The notes under the pieces are model-generated. The model was not told the DNA's origin. It searched no databases and saw only the letters and a program-made list of their open reading frames with translations. This document shows, in pieces, positions 12,800 through 23,869 of a stretch of 64,000 bases of DNA; position 1 is the stretch's first letter, and the number at the start of each line of letters is the position of its first letter. The stretch is taken from positions 12,341,558 to 12,405,557 of the forward strand of contig CM051033.1 in the NCBI GenBank assembly GCA_027627225.1, read 5' to 3'. The translations under genes were made by a program, and so were the position numbers. This DNA is from Congeria kusceri. Its lineage: Eukaryota > Mollusca > Bivalvia > Myida > Dreissenidae.

Positions 12800-14500
12800 C
12801 ACATACACTTAGTATCATCTTTCCTCCTGTCCTTTACCAGTGCAACTTAGGTGCATGTTTTACTATCAGACAATAAAAAAAAAGAATAAAAGACAGAACG
12901 AACTATACAGAGAAACAAAAGTGAAAATGTCACATGCCTGCGAAAGTTTTCTAACGCATGTTAACTGCATTGCATTTTCTACAAACAGATTGATAAGGGA
13001 TTTAGCCCCATTATGCAACCACGTGTTAACAATTAATGTTCTCACACCTCCATTCTTAAGGAATGTTGTTACATCATTAATCCGGGCAAAATTGCCGATA
13101 AAGCGATTGCGAAAAATCGCACACTGGTAATAATTGGCTACCGCAAGATGTTGCCGATTTCTGCAATTTCTCCGCGGTAAATCGCTTGTAAACGCATTGA
13201 GAATAACATCTGAAGTTGGTTTGGCCATGTTGCTTGCAGACCGATAAAATGCGCGTATTTTTTAGTCGATTGTTGTTGATGAAACGAGGGGGTTTTATGA
13301 AAAGATCAAAGGTTATCCGCATAGTGTCCGTCCGATTACTTTGTAATTCCGGTAGCGGTAAATTGCACGCAGGTTTAGCGGAAATGTTACGAACATTATT
13401 TACGGAAAATTAGCGTTACGTGCTTCATAGGTACCGCCCGTTTAACAAACGTATGAACTTTCCTCAGATGTCTATTGAAACAGCTAAATGGAAGTAGATG
13501 CCCATTTGAGAGCGTGAAAGTTCATATGTTCTGCACGGTTTGTCTTTTTCTTTTTAAAAATATTTTTCAACTAGCCCGGTGAGTCTCTAACAAAGTAAAA
13601 TATTGATGTCGCCGACTATGGTCTAGAGGTCCTTTGATTCTAAATACCATGAAATTAGTATCAAGACGTATGTATAACAATATACATAAACCCACCTTAA
13701 GGCCTAATATATTTAGATTTAATCACCCGATGGTATTGCCTTTTGGTTTAAATGAACCTATTACGACCAAAGCGGACTGTGGTCACAAAATACGTGATTA
13801 ATTTGCCAAAATGAATTAATCTAATGTTAAAAGAAATGTCTTTAATCTTGACACTGTACTTTCATCTTTTTTATTCGATCATTTTATATGGCTCGCAATA
13901 ACGACGCAGTGATGCGTTATCCTCACTAGGACTAAGCGACTGCCTTGGAAAATGGCCGAGATGATCCGAGTGACAAAATAAAAATTAATAGATTCGCATT
14001 ACATTAAAGTCCTACCCACGCCACACATTTTCGATTTTTATTCGTCTATTTAGTTAAGCAATAACGTTAGCCTAATGTGCAGTAGGAAGGACTTCGTCAC
14101 AATGCTCTAGCATCTTTGAATCCAATATTTGTGTAAGGAATTCGCCATGGTTCTGTCTGTTGAAAACAGGTTGCCAAATTTGGGACCAAAGGCCGATTTC
14201 TCCACCGAAAGGCCACAGGGACAGCCTCACAGGTGTACACCCAATATTGCTTCGGCTTGGAAGGACCTGGAAATAATTGTTTTGTTATGGGTAGTGCTTA
14301 GAATACTTGTATCTCACCTATGCAATCGCTGGATGTGAATTTTGTGCATGTATGGGCAAAGAAAGTTGCTATGAAAATATAGTTATAAAACTAAGAATAA
14401 TCTAGAACTCCGCGAGTCGGATAACTAACGTGAATCCAAATGAAGAAGCACTTAAGGTTAATGGTCAAATGTTTTTAAATAGATTTATTGAAATCTTCAA
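12800..14500. other. No gene recognised
   Basis: Contains a 120-codon minus ORF (13228-12866) with no family likeness and no coding-like composition; probably non-coding. Confidence 0.5.
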
Positions 14501-14539
14501 AAGCACTGCACTCTGGCTAATTGCAAAGAAAAGACTAAT

Positions 14540-15427
14540 TAAAACCAAAACTGCTACACAAAAATAAGTATGAACATTTACAAGGGCAATAACACCGAAA
14601 GTATGATGTGCAGAGTAACGGTTCTTGTGCACTGCACTTCTACTCAATGAGATCTATCTACCTATGAAGTTTCAAGTTGATAGCTTTCATAGTCTCAGAG
14701 TTATGCTCCGGACAAAAATTAAGTATGAAAATAAACAAAGGGCAATAACTTCAAAAGTATGTGATATAGAGTAACGGTTCTTGTGCACTGCACCTGTCCT
14801 CAATGAGATCTATATACCTATGAAGTTTCAAGTTGATAGCTTTCATAGTCTTAGAGTTATGCTGCGGACAAAAATTAAGTATGAAACTAAATAAAGGACA
14901 ATTACTCCAAAAGTATGAGGTGCAAAGTAACGATTCTTGTGCACTGCACTTTCCCTTAATGAGATCTATCTGCCTATGAAGTTTCAAGTTGATAGCTTTC
15001 ATAGTCTTAGAGTTATGCTCCGGACAAAAATTAAGTATGGAAATAAACAAAGGGCAATAACTTCAAAAGTATTTGATGCAGAATAACGGTTCTCATGCAC
15101 TGCACTTTTCCTCAATGAGATCTATCTACCTATGAAGTTTCAAATTGATAGCTTACATAGTCTTAGAGTTATGCTCCGGACAAAAATTAAGTATGAAAAT
15201 AAACAAAGGGCAATGACTTCAAAAGTATGAGGTGCAGAGTAACGGTTCTTGAGCATGCACTTTCCCTCAGTGAGATCTATCTACCTATGAAGTTTCATGT
15301 TGATAGCTTTAATAGTGTTAGAGTTATGCTCCGGACAAGCGAAAGGGGACGCCGCCGCCGCCGACACCGCCGACGCCGCCGCCGACAGAAGTAACACCTA
15401 TATGTCGCCTAGTCAGGCGACACAAAA
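14540..15427 (+). repeat. Tandem array, 156-bp unit x5, in a hairpin-ended element
   Basis: The marker AGAGTAACGGTTCTTG recurs at about 14611, 14767, 14923, 15079 and 15235. The array is followed by a GCC-rich run (about 15350-15387) and a 3' hairpin GTCGCC-TAGTCA-GGCGAC then ACAAAAA. A tandem core followed by a terminal hairpin is the layout of bivalve pearl/Helentron-like elements. The 5' end is unclear. Confidence 0.75.
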
Positions 15428-15447
15428 AGTATCAGCAAAATATTATT

Positions 15448-15498
15448 TCCGGCCACCTGGGTGAAAACCAGGAATCCTAACCACTAAACCACACCGGA
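15448..15498 (-). pseudogene. tRNA-Glu (TTC) copy lacking the T arm
   Basis: Only about 51 nt remain: the acceptor 5' half, D arm and anticodon arm with TTTTCAC. About 20 nt covering the T arm and part of the acceptor 3' side are deleted, so the B box is gone. Confidence 0.88.
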
Positions 15499-15790
15499 GT
15501 ATGCAAAGTTAGGAAGTGAGAAATTGCTTGTGTACCATCGGTATATCGGTAAAAACTATTGACCAGTTATACATTGTAGTTAGATTTGAGCTTATGAAAT
15601 CTATATCTATAAATCCGTTTTCAACACCGAGAGTTGCCTTTTATCACTTCGTTCAATATCTGCTAACACAATTCTAACATATCACATACTTCACACTATC
15701 GACGCGTTATGAAGTTAAAATACATATAAGGGAAATACAATTTTCATGTTAAACCGTAATTTGGTTGTGATTCGACAAACACAACACACG

Positions 15791-15862
15791 TTCCGGTGCC
15801 GGGAATCGAACCCGGGCCGCCTGGGTGAAAACCAGGAATCCTAACCACTAGACCACACCGGA
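15791..15862 (-). tRNA. tRNA-Glu (anticodon TTC)
   Basis: Intact 72-nt sequence. Unlike the other intact copies, no TTTT run follows directly on the minus strand, only TTT, so transcription may end inefficiently. Confidence 0.93.
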
Positions 15863-15869
15863 ATACGCC

Positions 15870-16815
15870 GCGTTTGGATTTTCTTCGTAGATTGTATGAT
15901 TGACAACGGGTGTAAAGCTTGTAACAATATTTTGTGTGGAGATGATGTTGCTAATACATAAAGTAAAACACTTCAATCTGATAAAACTCACCTTCTAAAA
16001 TACGCTACGTATAAGGCAAGAAATTCGTGCACTTTATATACATTCTTATAAAACGCGTTTAAGTTAAAAAGTTTAACTTTATTCGAAGCATTATTGTAAT
16101 AAGAGAAGCACTAATATTGGAAATCTAAGTACTACCGGTTGAAATGCTAAGTAATATAAGTACATGTATATACATAAATCTCACTGACACATAGTACTAG
16201 TATGACCTTTTAAAACGGCAAGGTATGTATTTTTAATGAATATCTCGTGCTTATAATTCACCCATTGATGTATTTATACGTGACATAGCTCCTACGCAGT
16301 GACTTTTCAATGAACCATTTAGCATTTATAGTTGTTTCAATCACCCTTTAGCAAATGCCATGTTAAAAATTACGTTGAAAATTTATAATTAGAACTATAA
16401 CACATAATACAAATACACAGTTTCCTAATGTGCATATCAGAGTGAGTATGAGTTGCTAAAATGCGATGGAAAACACTGGCTGTAGATTTTTTGGTTCTTG
16501 TTTATTTGCCGTTTTATTTGGTGGTGGTGTTTTATTTTGTTTGACTCTGTGTTCGAATGATGCAGTACCGTATATGTTGCAAACATTTTGAAAATGTTGT
16601 ATGCACAATTAATAAGTTCTATATACGTATTAATGAAGCTCCTGAGGAAAAATTAAAGTTAATTTCTTTGTCTGTGTTGTTTAACGTTAAATTTATACAT
16701 TCAAACATTTTTTAAAATCTTTTTTATAAGACGACTGAAACGATGATACACCTCTTATTCTACAGTTCCATGGTGTGCAGTAAACCCACGATTATATACT
16801 TAATATATAATATCT
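15870..16815. other. No gene seen
   Basis: AT-rich with no recognisable exon. Confidence 0.6.
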
Positions 16816-17079
16816 ATGAGGCGTGTCGTGGGAAAACCGGGCTTAATGCATGTGCGTACAGTGGCGTCCCGGATTAGACTGTGCAGCCCGCACAGGCTAA
16901 CCCAGGTCGACACTTTCCGCTTTTATGGTACTTTCTGTTTCAAGGAAGTCTCCTCTAAACATAAATCCACTGTAGGCGGAAAGTGCCGTCCTGAATTAGC
17001 CTGTGCGGACTGCACAGGCTAATCCGGGGTGACACTTTACGCGCATGCATTAAGCCCGGTTTTCCCACGACACGCCTCT
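16816..17079 (+). mobile_element. Double-hairpin palindromic MITE, copy 3
   Basis: Full-length, plus orientation. The termini read ATGAGGCGTGTCGTGGGA and its inverse; the right arm ends GGGGTGACAC. Confidence 0.9.
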
Positions 17080-17999
17080 TGTGTAGTATTTCTTTAGAAA
17101 CACTATTTCTCTAAGCAAGAGTACAGAAATAAAGCCTAAAACCATTTCAAAAACAAACTGAGATTGCATGTGGAGTAAATACTAATGGATATAATATGCT
17201 GGCCGTCTTCGGGCGTGGGGTGGGGAGTATTGTGTGTTCTCCACAAGAGACAAGTACTAGTTCTACCCAGAAAATGGACTCGAAAGTGTTGAGTACCTTG
17301 TCGGAAATAAGCTTTTGGGCTTTCATGGGCCATCTTGGGTTACTATATTTTACGCACCCACGCAATATTATCCACCTTAATGTTTTAAGAACCGATGCGA
17401 CTTCCGCGTGTTTGAAATTCAATGCATCATCGTCAACTTCAAACAATGATGGATCATAATTAGACACTATCATAAATTTCGTTTTAATTACTCGACAAAA
17501 CGCGCGTAGGGGGGCATGTTTATAGTCGTTTTATTTATGATCTGTATGCCTCACCCTGGGGGCAACGTATCTTACAATATTGTTTGCCAAATGTTATTAA
17601 GGGGGCGTGAGGCGTAAGCGTTATTTCATTAGACAAGGAAACATATTGCGCAATATTAATGTACCTCATTTGTGTTTATCTATTCCCCGGAGGGGTTTAC
17701 GGCCCCGTCGACGTACGTAGGGGCCATAAAACACGATTTAACGCCTAGGAACGGGGCCGCGGTGTATCGACTTTGATCTTGGGCCGATCGACGTGATAAC
17801 GTCAGATTGATTTAATGTAAATTGGTTATGACGTGACAAAACATGGCAGGGTATTTTATCAATCGGATGTTAGCTGTTTCCTATCGGAAAGATGTTGTCA
17901 CTGAGCGATTTCTTTTTTCGTACAAACCTTCTTGTAAGGCGATATAATATCTTCCACTCTAGGAATTCGCTTCTTTGGCTTTCCGGCAAGCGCAGTGGT

Positions 18000-18270
18000 T
18001 GGTACACTCGCGCAAGTGAGTTTGGTTGGTGGTCACCATACCGGATGGGTGGGGTTTCCTCCTGGTACTCCGGCTTCCCACCACAGCACAAGACCACACC
18101 AAAATTCAAAATATTTCAGTAAAATATAAATAGCTGGAAATTGCATCTATGATTCAAAATTCGTCCCAACTTTCCATGAGTCTAAAAGTAAATTAGGCAG
18201 GGGTGCTGGGACACACCCCAGGTCCTCACATAAAGCAGCTTCGGCCCGGAATGTCCTCATAAACTTCGAA
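18000..18270 (+). repeat. Second copy of the GGTGGTCACCA repeat family, one tail unit
   Basis: Collinear with 11397-11985: GTGAGTTTGGTTGGTGGTCA, the GGTACTCCGG motif, AAGACCACACCAAAATT, then a single GGACACACCCCAGGTCCTCA unit instead of a tandem array. Confidence 0.8.
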
Positions 18271-18634
18271 AATACATACATACATTCGCTTCTCTCGGTA
18301 TTTTCTCTCCCTCCATTGATCACATGTTTCAGGTACTGTAAACGGAAGCAAATCAAACCGTCCACAGGTTAAACCGGTTCCATAAGAAATATATCAAAAC
18401 GCTGATAGCGTAGAAAAACTGTTGGCGAGAAAAGGAAAAACATCAAAGGAAATAGAGTGCAGTTTTTTTCTAACAGAAAGGACACAATCATTTGTTTGAA
18501 AGAAAATATGAATTTCTGCAATGCCATTTGTACACAAGACAAATCGAACTACTCATCGTTATATTATGCCTACTTTTAACATCTTGCTGTAGGTTTGTAT
18601 GCAAACTACTTAATACAATCGCAATAATATGAAT

Positions 18635-18806
18635 AACAACAGTGAACGTGTCTGCTAATCCTGAACGGGCCGAAATAAACAACAGTGAACGTGTCTGCTA
18701 ATCCTGAACGGGCCGAAATAAACAACAGTGAACGTGTCTGCTAATCCTGAACGGGCCGAAATAAACAACAGTGAACGTGTCTGCTAATCCTGAACGGGCC
18801 GAAATA
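18635..18806. repeat. 43-bp tandem repeat x4
   Basis: Four essentially identical 43-bp units starting AACAACAGTGAACGTGTCTG. Near-perfect identity suggests very recent expansion. Confidence 0.95.
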
Positions 18807-19564
18807 GCGGATTCATCGTATACATTTGGGGGTATCGATTGTTAGTGCTTTGTAGCCTGCAAAGTAAAAAGTAGGTCACGCGATTCGATCTCTCGAATGA
18901 AAGACCTTTGGCTTCTGCAAACAGTCTCATTTGATGTATTTTTTAAATATGGTACAGTGTTACATACATTAATTTTTTGCTGCCACTATTTTTCTTAATG
19001 ATCATAAAATTTTGCATAATTATCATTATATCATAAAAATGAAGAAAAAAATGGGACTGGATTTAAAGTAATATAATTAATTGTGAAATGCTTATCATGT
19101 AAAAAACAGTTTAAAGCAACAAAAGGCCCGCGGCTTTATATAATAGCGTTTTAAGACGTTCGACGTAGCCGAGCGTCTTTCGAGCTGTAAATTGCCAGCG
19201 GGTATCGCAAATTGACATGGCACCAAACAACACAGCACAAAAACATAGTTCACGTCTGTTATGCTATATTTTGGAAAGTGACTGTAGAATTATGGCTTTG
19301 CATATAATCCAGTTTATAAACTATCACACATTTCAACGGCATGGCGCAGCAAACTAATTACATAAAATAAATAAGATTAAAACTCTCCAATCCGCGCAGA
19401 GATCTATGTGTTCATTCATAAATATGTTCATTAGTAGATATTTGATTACTTTTTGGGGTTAGGTCCAAGAGATGGTCGGTTTGATTGTAATTCCTGTTAA
19501 CCAGGTCCATTTGCATGCGCTTCTCAACTTGTTTGTATATTTCGAAGTTAACGAGGTCCTTCCG

Positions 19565-19830
19565 CTCCGAAAAAGTATTATGAGAGGACCCGGGGTGTGT
19601 CCAACCACTACTACCTTATTTTACATTTAGAGACACATCTATAGTTAGGACGAATGTTGAATTATAGCTGCAATGTGTAGCTATTATTTCTTACTGAAAT
19701 ATAGCATTAACTGTGGCGTAGTCTTATGCTGTGGGGGTGGGGGCGGAGTACCCGGAGGAAACCCCACCTGTCCGGTTTGATGACCACCAACCAGATTTAC
19801 ATGCATTGGGACGTGGAATTGAACACCAAT
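19565..19830 (-). repeat. Third, inverted and diverged copy of the GGTGGTCACCA repeat family
   Basis: Read on the minus strand it holds GGTTGGTGGTCATCAAACCG, GGTACTCCG and, at the far end, GGACACACCCCGGGTCC. About 300 bp further on is the tRNA-Phe gene. Confidence 0.7.
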
Positions 19831-19992
19831 CGCCGCGGTGGGAAATGTTGTCCGCAACGGTCAGCCATATATTTTAACTGCATTTAACCTTCGGGCGACG
19901 CAATATTAACAGTTTAAGATATGGTAGCCTTAAGGTTATCGAGTGTTATCGCCAATTTTCGAGAGTATATACGGTAACGATAACATTTGTCA

Positions 19993-20065
19993 GCCGGAAT
20001 AGCTCAGTTGGGAGAGCGTTAGACTGAAGATCTAAAGGCCCCCGGTTCAATCCCGGGTTCCGGCA
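19993..20065 (+). tRNA. tRNA-Phe (anticodon GAA)
   Basis: A 73-nt cloverleaf: acceptor GCCGGAA/TTCCGGC with A discriminator, A box TAGCTCAGTTGGGAG, anticodon loop with GAA in AGACTGAAGATCT, and B box GGTTCAATCCC. TTTT occurs about 30 nt downstream. Confidence 0.97.
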
Positions 20066-20414
20066 CGAACGGAACAGTTCGGCGGCTGATAAACATTTTG
20101 CAGTATTTGTCCTTGGTCTAAATAAAGCATTTTGTTTAATTATTTTACGTGTTCACGACTGTTCAAACATATGGTTAAGGATTAGTATTTCTGATTATCA
20201 ACTTGTCTTGAGTCAGTGTCCTAGGTAGAATCAGTACTTTGTGTCATATTGATCTTTCCAGCGTAACACAGCGTTCATTTATTACCACGTTCTTGATCAT
20301 GGCAAATCAAGGATTAACTATATTATTAGAAAATAGGAAAGAACTGGTCCACCCTCACCCCTGATCCATAGTGCAGCACACTGTACCGTTTGTAAGCCAT
20401 GATCTTTCCCTATA

Positions 20415-20780
20415 AGGCGTAAACAAAAATATGTTTGTTTCAGGTAACATGCCAAAAAAAAATCAGTAGGTAGGTCGGGATTTAAAAAAAAAAAAAAAAA
20501 AAAAAGTTTTTTTTTGCGGGGGGTGGGGTAAATGGTCAACTTGAAGATTCTAAAACTGATTAAATATTCCAAACGTAAGTAATATCCTTATACATTGTTT
20601 ATAAGTGGATACTATCAAACCAAAACACTTATTTATTTTATTTTATTTATACATTTAATTATTGAAAAAGGTAAATAAACCAAACATCAATCTGACAAAC
20701 CCAATAAAATGTTCTAGGGTCGGGGCATTTTTTTAGGGTAGGTCGGGTTACCTGAAACAAACATATGTTTTTTTACGCCT
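20415..20780. mobile_element. MITE with AGGCGTAAA... termini
   Basis: Termini AGGCGTAAACAAAAATATGT and ACATATGTTTTTTTACGCCT are inverted repeats that extend into TTTGTTTCAGGT / ACCTGAAACAAA. The interior has a poly-A run at about 20484-20505. No ORF of note. Confidence 0.8.
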
Positions 20781-20799
20781 AACAACTTTTACATATTTC

Positions 20800-22200
20800 A
20801 GAGAGTTTTAATTGTTTTGCGGTATTCAATAACTGATATCAGATCGGTTAATGGTGGGCGGAGCCTAATATGCAAGTTTACCGTGCAATAAGTAGCTTGC
20901 AGTATATTGAGATTTAGTTGTACTTATACGCACGCTACTTATTGCACTGAGTGGGCACAATGCGTCGGTGCTAAATATGGAAATGACACGCATGCCAAGC
21001 ATGTCAGACATCACGTGACGTCTAGGAACTGCCCATTGTGATCGGCATCGTAGAAAGTTGCGATGTGATTGGCGAATTTGGTATAAAACACTTGTAGCAC
21101 CCTTTGACCTCAGTATGTTAAATAACTAACATATTCGGTTGCTACAACTATTACATATAATACGTCATATACAAACCACAAAAGCAAACGGTTATATTCA
21201 TCAACATTTATTCCATCTCTTCGGAAGCACTTTATAACATAACAACAATAAAAACATCATTGTTACCAATGTAAAAGAAACATTTAACATAAACGTGTCG
21301 ATTTATGGTTCACACCAACATAATCTGAACTGTACAATGGTACATTGTCGTCTCACAAAAAGTGTAATTATAAGTGACGTAGAACGGTTATATCAGACTA
21401 TTTAAAAATCATTGTTATGTGTTAATATTTATTAAATTATGACGCCCAGTTTGGGGTATTTATCAGGAAATTGGGTTAATGTTAGCAAATGAAATTACAT
21501 AGAGACGATATAGTTAGTAGATTCAAGTAAGATGTTTACTTTGGTCTATCGCAAACGCAGTTAGAGTAAATATTTAGCAATGTTTGATACCAATTGAAAA
21601 TGATTTTAACTAATAAAATTCTCCAAAAAGAACAACAACACCGATCGTTGTTAATGTTATACAGCAATTAATATACGATTATATGTCAATTTAATACTTC
21701 GTAATATCAGTATGTCGTTCAAACACTAACATGGCAGAGTCAACTATCTGCATAAGTGACAACAAAAATCTACATGTTCTACATATTGTACATGTCAGTA
21801 ATTGAGATCATAAAAATTGCGTACATATATAGTAAGACATATACTATGTATTATTCTCCCAAATCGGACGTTAGATTTACACAACTATCAAAATCAAATG
21901 ACTTATGTATACTAGTAGTTGATGACTTGATGCATAAAATTATCCACACCATACCCGTCAATGCAGACCACACTACAATTATCCACACTATACCCGTCAA
22001 TGCAGACCACACGAAACAGGGTTGAAAGATTCTGAGTATATTCTTACTATCAATAACTTTTGTGTTTTTGAATCACCGTTGTTCATAATTGTCTAATGTC
22101 TACGTCAAATTCGATTATTTTACCACGGCGTGTTCGAGAATCAACACCGACAAAAAACAATTAGTTTCTCTTCACACACAAAAAACAATGTTGAAGTTTC
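20800..22200. other. No gene seen
   Basis: AT-rich, with no coding feature apart from the small 39-bp duplication at 21938. Confidence 0.6.
21938..22013. repeat. 39-bp direct duplication
   Basis: AATTATCCACACCATACCCG and onward occurs twice, 39 bp apart. Confidence 0.85.
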
Positions 22201-22276
22201 AATTGAGTCAAATTTAAGGAATTTTTGGCACAAATGTCTCATACGAAAACTTATCTTCCGACAGGGTCAATTTTAA

Positions 22277-22547
22277 TGTTTATCAATACAATAACGATTT
22301 TGCTCTTCATTATAATGTTTATCAATACAATAACGATTTTGCTGTTCATTTTAATGTTTATCAATACAATAACGATTTTGCTCTTCATTATAATGTTTAT
22401 CAATACAATAACGATTTTGCTCTTCATTTTAATGTTTATCAATACAATAACGATTTTGCTCTTCATTTTAATGTTTATCAATACAATAACGATTTTGCTC
22501 TTCATTATAATGTTTATCAATACAATAACGATTTTGCTCTTCATTAA
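22277..22547. repeat. 39-bp minisatellite, about 7 units
   Basis: The unit begins ATGTTTATCAATACAATAAC and continues GATTTTGCTCTTCATTATA. Because 39 is divisible by three, both strands stay open (plus: MFINTITILLFII repeated; minus: MKSKIVIVLINI repeated). Units differ by only a few substitutions. Confidence 0.92.
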
Positions 22548-23102
22548 CAACTGCCTATGGAGAATGGATGATACTGATTTCTTTCAGATACTACAATTTC
22601 CTAATAAAAACAGGGATTTCAGTAGATTTTGAAAACCAGGAGACAAATTACACCTGGCTTGAACATATTAGGAGTGAAAAATGGAAAAAGCAATGGTCAA
22701 AATACTAAGTTACAGGATTTTTTTTTTCAGAATATGTGTTTAATGTTTTGAAAATGATTACTTTTTTTTTGTGTTAATTAAGGTTGAGAACTTTGCAAAA
22801 ACACAATAAGTATAATAAAACTAATATTATTAGTGCTTTTGAAGTTGGCTTATGGAAGACAACTGCATCAAAATGATGCAAGGTAGATAATTTGCTGGAG
22901 TCAAAAATGAGAAAATTGCAAACTGCTTGCATCAAAAGGCAGAATTCGGCATCAATTGAAAACCCTAAAAACAAAATCTGGTGTTAAAACGTTCCGTATG
23001 CTGATTCTGGTAAATAGTTAAATGTTTTAAGATGAGAAACCTGAGTATTCCTAGAAACAACAACAACCGTAACAAGAAACTAACACAATGTGACATTTAA
23101 TA

Positions 23103-23869
23103 TCACCAGGGCCGCCACATCGATTCGACGTCGCCATTTTGTCCAAGTTGTCTCTCATTTGCGAAGTTAACGTCACTGGAGTTGGCTCTCACGCGTTTAT
23201 TTGACGTTAGGTCGACGCCTTCGCCGCAAGAACGTTTGGGACTCGTCCGTCGGCCGGTGACGTAATCATGCGGCGACGTTTCGCGGAATTGTTCGGCCCG
23301 ACTGTGCGTTCGATGGTCACTGTCTGGTCGGGCTTGCTGACCATTGACGTTGAAATGCGAGTAATTCCCGTTCTCGTCATGCGAAAACGACGTTGAACTG
23401 TCACTTAGGCCACTGTCGGAATCACAGGGAGAGGGCACCCGTCTCACGGGCGACGGAATATGTGCGTTACGTTGTTGAATATCGACGTGGACAGGCTCCG
23501 TTTTTATGGGACTGACGTTGAGCGGCTGCGGTTTGACGTCACGTTGCGATGTCATATGATAATGTTCGCGTGGATGATAATGTTGCGGGTAAGGCGTACT
23601 CGACGCTACCGGCATGCTTAACTGTCCAAACGCTTGCATTCCTTGTTGCGACGTCACAGGTGATGTCATCTGCATATGATAGGGCCCTCCCTGGTAGACC
23701 GGGATTACCGGAAATTGCATCATACTGTTGGCAAGGTATCCCATGACGTGGGACTTCAGTTCCGGATTCCCGCCGTTAATGGTGTCGAGATAGCGAGCGA
23801 TTTCCGCCGCGCATTCGTTGAACCCCGCTCGGTACCGAGAGATCATGTTTGGGTCAGATGTCATGGCCG
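23103..23869 (-). CDS. HES1: HES gene exon 4 (Orange domain to WRPW stop)
   Basis: Starts after a TTTTACTTCCAG acceptor with two nucleotides of the split Thr codon, then Ala-Met-Thr-Ser. Encodes the Orange domain over the first 50 or so residues. A long low-complexity linker follows, with SP and PSP motifs, an NSSDV tract and basic KRVRA, which could act as a nuclear-localisation signal. It ends in MWRPW-stop. GC content is clearly higher than the flanks, as expected for real coding sequence. No clear AATAAA was identified directly downstream. Confidence 0.95.

Noticed and set aside
12866..13228. 120-codon minus-strand ORF
   Set aside because: No recognised domain, runs into a poly-Phe stretch from a poly-A tract, and has no supporting splice sites.
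14540..15427. CRISPR-like regular repeats
   Set aside because: Units are 156 bp with no unique spacers, and the genome is eukaryotic; it is a satellite core.
17147..17473. 108-codon minus-strand ORF with an acidic start
   Set aside because: No family likeness and no coherent exon neighbours could be found; kept as unsupported.
22225..22632. 135-codon hydrophobic ORF resembling a membrane protein
   Set aside because: Most of it is the 39-bp minisatellite; the opposite strand is equally open, and there are no splice or conservation cues.
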